A DNA stretch of 14,432 nt from Acidimicrobiia bacterium (GTDB taxonomy: Bacteria > Actinomycetota > Acidimicrobiia > Acidimicrobiales > Poriferisodalaceae), in assembly GCA_026983855.1 (NCBI GenBank), contig JALSTE010000255.1, positions 1-14,432 of the forward strand, given 5' to 3'. The notes under the pieces are model-generated. The model searched no databases, was not told the DNA's origin, and was given only the letters and a program-made list of their open reading frames with translations. A program made the position numbers and the translations under genes. Position 1 is the first letter of the stretch. The number at the start of each line of letters is the position of its first letter. This document shows positions 11,575 to 14,432 of this stretch, piece by piece.

Positions 11575-14394
11575 GTGACCCTCACGTCATACCCTCCCCC
11601 CGAGCGCTGGTCGGACTGGGAGGAACTGGATGCCGGTTCCTGGCCCCGCAAGGTCAAGCGCCGCTACAGCCTGATCCCCACCACCTGTTTCAACTGCGAG
11701 GCCAACTGCGGTCTGCTCGCCTACGTCGATCGGGAGACCGGGGAGATCGCCAAGATCGAGGGTAATCCCGAGCATCCCGCCAGCCGGGGTCGGAACTGCG
11801 CCAAGGGGCCCGCCACCCGGACCCAGGTGTACGACGTCGAACGGATCACCCACCCCCTCAAGCGGGTCGGTAAACGGGGCGAGGGAAGGTGGGAGCGGAT
11901 CGGCTGGGATCAGGCCCTCGAGGAGATAGGCACCAGAATCGGCCGGGCCTTCCGCGAGGACCGCCACGACGAGGTCATCTATCACGTGGGCCGGCCCGGG
12001 GACGACTCCTACGTCGAGCGGGTCCTCCATTCCTGGGGTATCGACGGCCACAACAGCCACACGAACATCTGCTCCAGCGGGGCCCGGGTGGGCTACGCCA
12101 CCTGGATGGGTTTCGACCGTCCCTCGGCCGACTACGCCAACGCCGAGGTGATCTTCCTGATCTCCTCTCACCTGGAGGCCGGGCACTACTTCAATCCCCA
12201 CGCCCAGAGGATCCTCGAGGCCAAGGAGAAGGGGGCCAAGATCATCTGTGTGGATCCCCGCCTCTCCAACACCGGGGCCAAGGCCGACTACTGGTTCGCG
12301 GCCTGGCCGGGCAGCGAGGCCGCCATGCTGCTGGCCATCGCCCGACTCCTGCTGAAGAACGGAACGTGGGACCGGGAGTTCGTTCGTCGCTGGGTCAACT
12401 GGGAGACCTTCCTCACCGAGACCAGACCCGATCTCGAACCGGTTTTCGAAAATGTCGAGGTGGCCCTGCTGGACCTCTACGCGGAGTACACCCCCGAGGA
12501 GGCGGCCCGCCTGTCCGGCATCGAGGCGTCCCTCATCGAGGAGGTCGCCGAGTTGATCGGGCGGCACCTCGGGCGTTTCGCGTCCCACAACTGGCGGGCG
12601 GCGGGGGCCGGCAACCTCGGAGGCTGGCAGGTGGCCCGCTGCCTGCAGTTCCTCAACGTCCTGACCGGAAGCGTCGGAACCGTGGGGGGGACGAGTCCCA
12701 ACGGTTGGAACAAGTTCGTCCCCGCCACCCCCCGCCACCCCGAGCCCCAGGGGCGCTGGAATGAGTTGAACTGGCCCATCGAATACCCCCTGGCCCACCA
12801 CGAGATGTCGATCCTGCTGCCTCATTTCCTCAAGGAGGGGCGGGGTCGGATAGACACCTACTTCAGTCGGGTCTACAACCCGGTGTGGACCAACCCCGAC
12901 GGATTCAGTTGGCTGGAGGTCCTCAGCGACGAGGAGTTGGTGGGGTGCCACGTGGCCCTGACCCCGACATGGTCGGAGTCGGCCTGGTTCGCCGACTACG
13001 TCCTGCCCATGGGCGTCTCGGCCGAGCGCCACGATGTGGCCTCCTATGAGACCCACTCGGGCCGGTGGATAGGTTTCCGCCAGCCCGTGTTCCGGCGCTA
13101 CGCCCAGATGCAGGGCCGCGAGGTCAGGCGCACCTACGAGGTCAATCCGGGTGAGGTCTGGGAGGAGAACGAGTTCTGGATCGATCTGTCGTGGAAGATC
13201 GATCCTGACGGCTCCCTGGGTATCCGTGAGCAGTTCGAATCCCTCGAGAACCCCGGCCAACCGATAACCGTGGATGAGTACTACGGCTACATGTTCGACC
13301 ACTCGGTGCCGGGACTGCCCGAGGCGGCGGCCGCCGAGTCCCTGACCCCGCTGGAGTACATGAGGACCTACGGGGCTTTCGCCGTGCCCGGGAACCAGTA
13401 CGAGGTACATGAACGACCGGTTCCCGCCGCCGAACTGGAGGGTACCGTCAAGGGTCCCGACGGGGTCTACCGTAAGCCCGGCACGGCCGGTATGCACGAG
13501 TCGATCGACGAGATCCACGGGCACATGCCCTTCATCGGCGACGGTTCGGTGGCCGTCGAGATCGACGGTGAGGCCAAGGTCGGGTGGCCCACCCCGTCCA
13601 AGAAGCTGGAGCTGTACTCGCGCACCATGGCCGATTGGGGTTGGCCGGAATACGCCGTTCCGACCTTCATCCGCAGCCATATCCACTGGGAGGATCTGGA
13701 CTTTGAGGGCGGTGAGAGGGTGCTCGTACCCACGTTCCGCATCCCCACCCTCATCCACACCCGATCGGCCAACGCCAAGTGGCTCAACGAGATCAGCCAT
13801 CATCACCCCCTCTGGATCCACCCCGAGGACTGCGAGAAGCTGGGTATCGAGTCCAACGGACTGGTTCGCATCAACACCGGGATCGGCCATTTCGTGATCC
13901 ACGCCTGGCGTACGGAGGGCATCCGACCCGGAGTGGTGGCGGCCAGCCACCACATGGGACGGTGGCGTCTGGGTGATGAGCAGGGCCGGTCCTGGGGGGC
14001 AGGCAAGGCCGAGATAGAGCGTGACGACCAGGGCCGCTGGCATCTCAGCCGGGGGGAACAGCACCCCTATGAGAGCGACGATCCCGACACCGGCCGGATC
14101 TGGTGGCGGGACACGGGGGTGCATCAGAACCTGACGTTCCCGGTTCAGCCCGACCCGATCAGCGGTATGCACTGCTGGTTGCAGAAGGTCCGGGTGGAGG
14201 CCGCCCACGACGGGGACAACTACGGCGACGTCATGGTGGACACCGAGAAGAGTCACCGTCTCTACCAGGAGTGGCTGGCGATGACCCGTCCCGGCCCCGG
14301 ACCCGAGAACTTGCGGCGTCCCCTGTGGTTCGCCCGACCGGTGAAGCCCCTGGCCCGGGCCTACGTCCATGAGGGGGGCGACCCGGGGGAGTGA
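11575..14394 (+). CDS. Molybdopterin oxidoreductase catalytic subunit, probable cytoplasmic sulfite dehydrogenase (SoeA-like)
   Basis: A 939-residue DMSO-reductase-family enzyme with bis-MGD cofactor. The N-terminal [4Fe-4S] motif is C38-x2-C41-x3-C45-x29-C75 (TTCFNCEANCG to RGRNCAKG). The probable molybdenum ligand is C166 (HTNICSSGARVGY), a plain cysteine codon. MGD-binding segments follow (IICVDPRLSNTGAKADYW near 233-250), and the C-terminal cap domain includes THIRSAN-like and SHHMGRW segments. There is no twin-arginine signal, so the enzyme is cytoplasmic, as SoeABC is and periplasmic Psr/Phs are not; the length fits SoeA (about 950). GTG at 11575 is preceded by GAGGA eight bases away. 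With the FeS-NrfD partner upstream it would oxidise sulfite to sulfate and reduce quinone. A thiosulfate or polysulfide reductase is possible from sequence alone; the aerobic sulfide-oxidation context favours the sulfite role. Confidence 0.85.
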   Translation: MTLTSYPPPERWSDWEELDAGSWPRKVKRRYSLIPTTCFNCEANCGLLAYVDRETGEIAKIEGNPEHPASRGRNCAKGPATRTQVYDVERITHPLKRVGKRGEGRWERIGWDQALEEIGTRIGRAFREDRHDEVIYHVGRPGDDSYVERVLHSWGIDGHNSHTNICSSGARVGYATWMGFDRPSADYANAEVIFLISSHLEAGHYFNPHAQRILEAKEKGAKIICVDPRLSNTGAKADYWFAAWPGSEAAMLLAIARLLLKNGTWDREFVRRWVNWETFLTETRPDLEPVFENVEVALLDLYAEYTPEEAARLSGIEASLIEEVAELIGRHLGRFASHNWRAAGAGNLGGWQVARCLQFLNVLTGSVGTVGGTSPNGWNKFVPATPRHPEPQGRWNELNWPIEYPLAHHEMSILLPHFLKEGRGRIDTYFSRVYNPVWTNPDGFSWLEVLSDEELVGCHVALTPTWSESAWFADYVLPMGVSAERHDVASYETHSGRWIGFRQPVFRRYAQMQGREVRRTYEVNPGEVWEENEFWIDLSWKIDPDGSLGIREQFESLENPGQPITVDEYYGYMFDHSVPGLPEAAAAESLTPLEYMRTYGAFAVPGNQYEVHERPVPAAELEGTVKGPDGVYRKPGTAGMHESIDEIHGHMPFIGDGSVAVEIDGEAKVGWPTPSKKLELYSRTMADWGWPEYAVPTFIRSHIHWEDLDFEGGERVLVPTFRIPTLIHTRSANAKWLNEISHHHPLWIHPEDCEKLGIESNGLVRINTGIGHFVIHAWRTEGIRPGVVAASHHMGRWRLGDEQGRSWGAGKAEIERDDQGRWHLSRGEQHPYESDDPDTGRIWWRDTGVHQNLTFPVQPDPISGMHCWLQKVRVEAAHDGDNYGDVMVDTEKSHRLYQEWLAMTRPGPGPENLRRPLWFARPVKPLARAYVHEGGDPGE

Positions 14395-14432
14395 ACCGTT
14401 CTCAGAGCCGGTGAAGCCCCGGGCCCACGTCC
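14338..14432 (+). repeat. Short imperfect direct repeat across the end of the molybdoenzyme gene
   Basis: CCGGTGAAGCCCC at 14338-14350 recurs exactly at 14408-14420. GGGCCTACGTCC (14357-14368) recurs as GGGCCCACGTCC (14421-14432) with six intervening bases missing. The second copy lies outside the coding region and runs into the window edge, so its full extent is unknown. It looks like a local duplication of the gene's 3' end. Confidence 0.5.

Noticed and set aside
12070..12073. Selenocysteine at the molybdenum ligand of the large oxidoreductase, as in some formate dehydrogenases
   Set aside because: The ligand position is an ordinary cysteine codon (C166) and the frame has no internal TGA.
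11587..14370. A 927-codon open frame on the minus strand, opposite the molybdoenzyme gene
   Set aside because: It lies antisense to a well-supported gene and resembles no family. Strong G/C third-position bias removes stop codons from the opposite strand in GC-rich genomes.

Overview
The window is GC-rich throughout (roughly two thirds G+C by eye), with GTG and TTG starts and strong G/C at third codon positions. The gene families (BoxB, PaaX, CstB-like persulfide dioxygenases, a GntR/UTRA regulator) suggest a free-living, aerobic, high-GC actinomycete-type bacterium. The taxonomic placement is an inference; no rRNA or tRNA gene is present.

Layout. (1) Bases 1-2300, plus strand: benzoyl-CoA 2,3-epoxidase component B (boxB, apparently missing only the first base of its start codon), followed 27 bp later by a PaaX-family repressor. 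(2) Bases 2439-3562, minus strand: a two-gene unit with overlapping stop and start codons. Its first gene is a peroxiredoxin-like protein whose frame is interrupted by a single in-frame TGA exactly at the first position of a CxxC-type redox motif. A SECIS-like hairpin lies directly downstream, so I read it as a selenoprotein (UxxC, 206 residues). The second gene is a small membrane methyltransferase of the ICMT/PEMT type. (3) Bases 3802-4584: a divergently transcribed GntR-family regulator with a UTRA ligand domain. (4) Bases 4858-14394, plus strand: a sulfide-oxidation cluster. It holds a membrane-anchored rhodanese, a persulfide dioxygenase-rhodanese fusion (CstB-like), a type II sulfide:quinone oxidoreductase, a second CstB-like fusion, an iron-sulfur protein fused to an NrfD-type quinone-reactive anchor, and a large cytoplasmic molybdopterin oxidoreductase resembling the SoeA sulfite dehydrogenase subunit.

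How the genes fit together (inference from families). The SQR would oxidise sulfide to a persulfide and pass electrons to quinone. The two CstB-like enzymes would oxidise persulfide to sulfite with O2, or form thiosulfate through their rhodanese domains. The molybdoenzyme/FeS-NrfD pair would oxidise sulfite to sulfate on the cytoplasmic face, again feeding quinone. The result is a complete cytoplasmic sulfide-to-sulfate route in one locus.

The most interesting signals are two. First is the probable selenoprotein, which a standard gene caller would split or call a pseudogene. Second is a short motif, ATGTACG, full form TGTACGTACA. It occurs in the promoter regions of the GntR gene, the rhodanese, the first persulfide dioxygenase and the SQR, in two cases overlapping a recognisable -35/-10 promoter. 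This points to a GntR/UTRA-controlled reactive-sulfur regulon. The same operator lies between the regulator and the divergent selenoprotein unit. No stretch longer than 300 bases lacks a gene.
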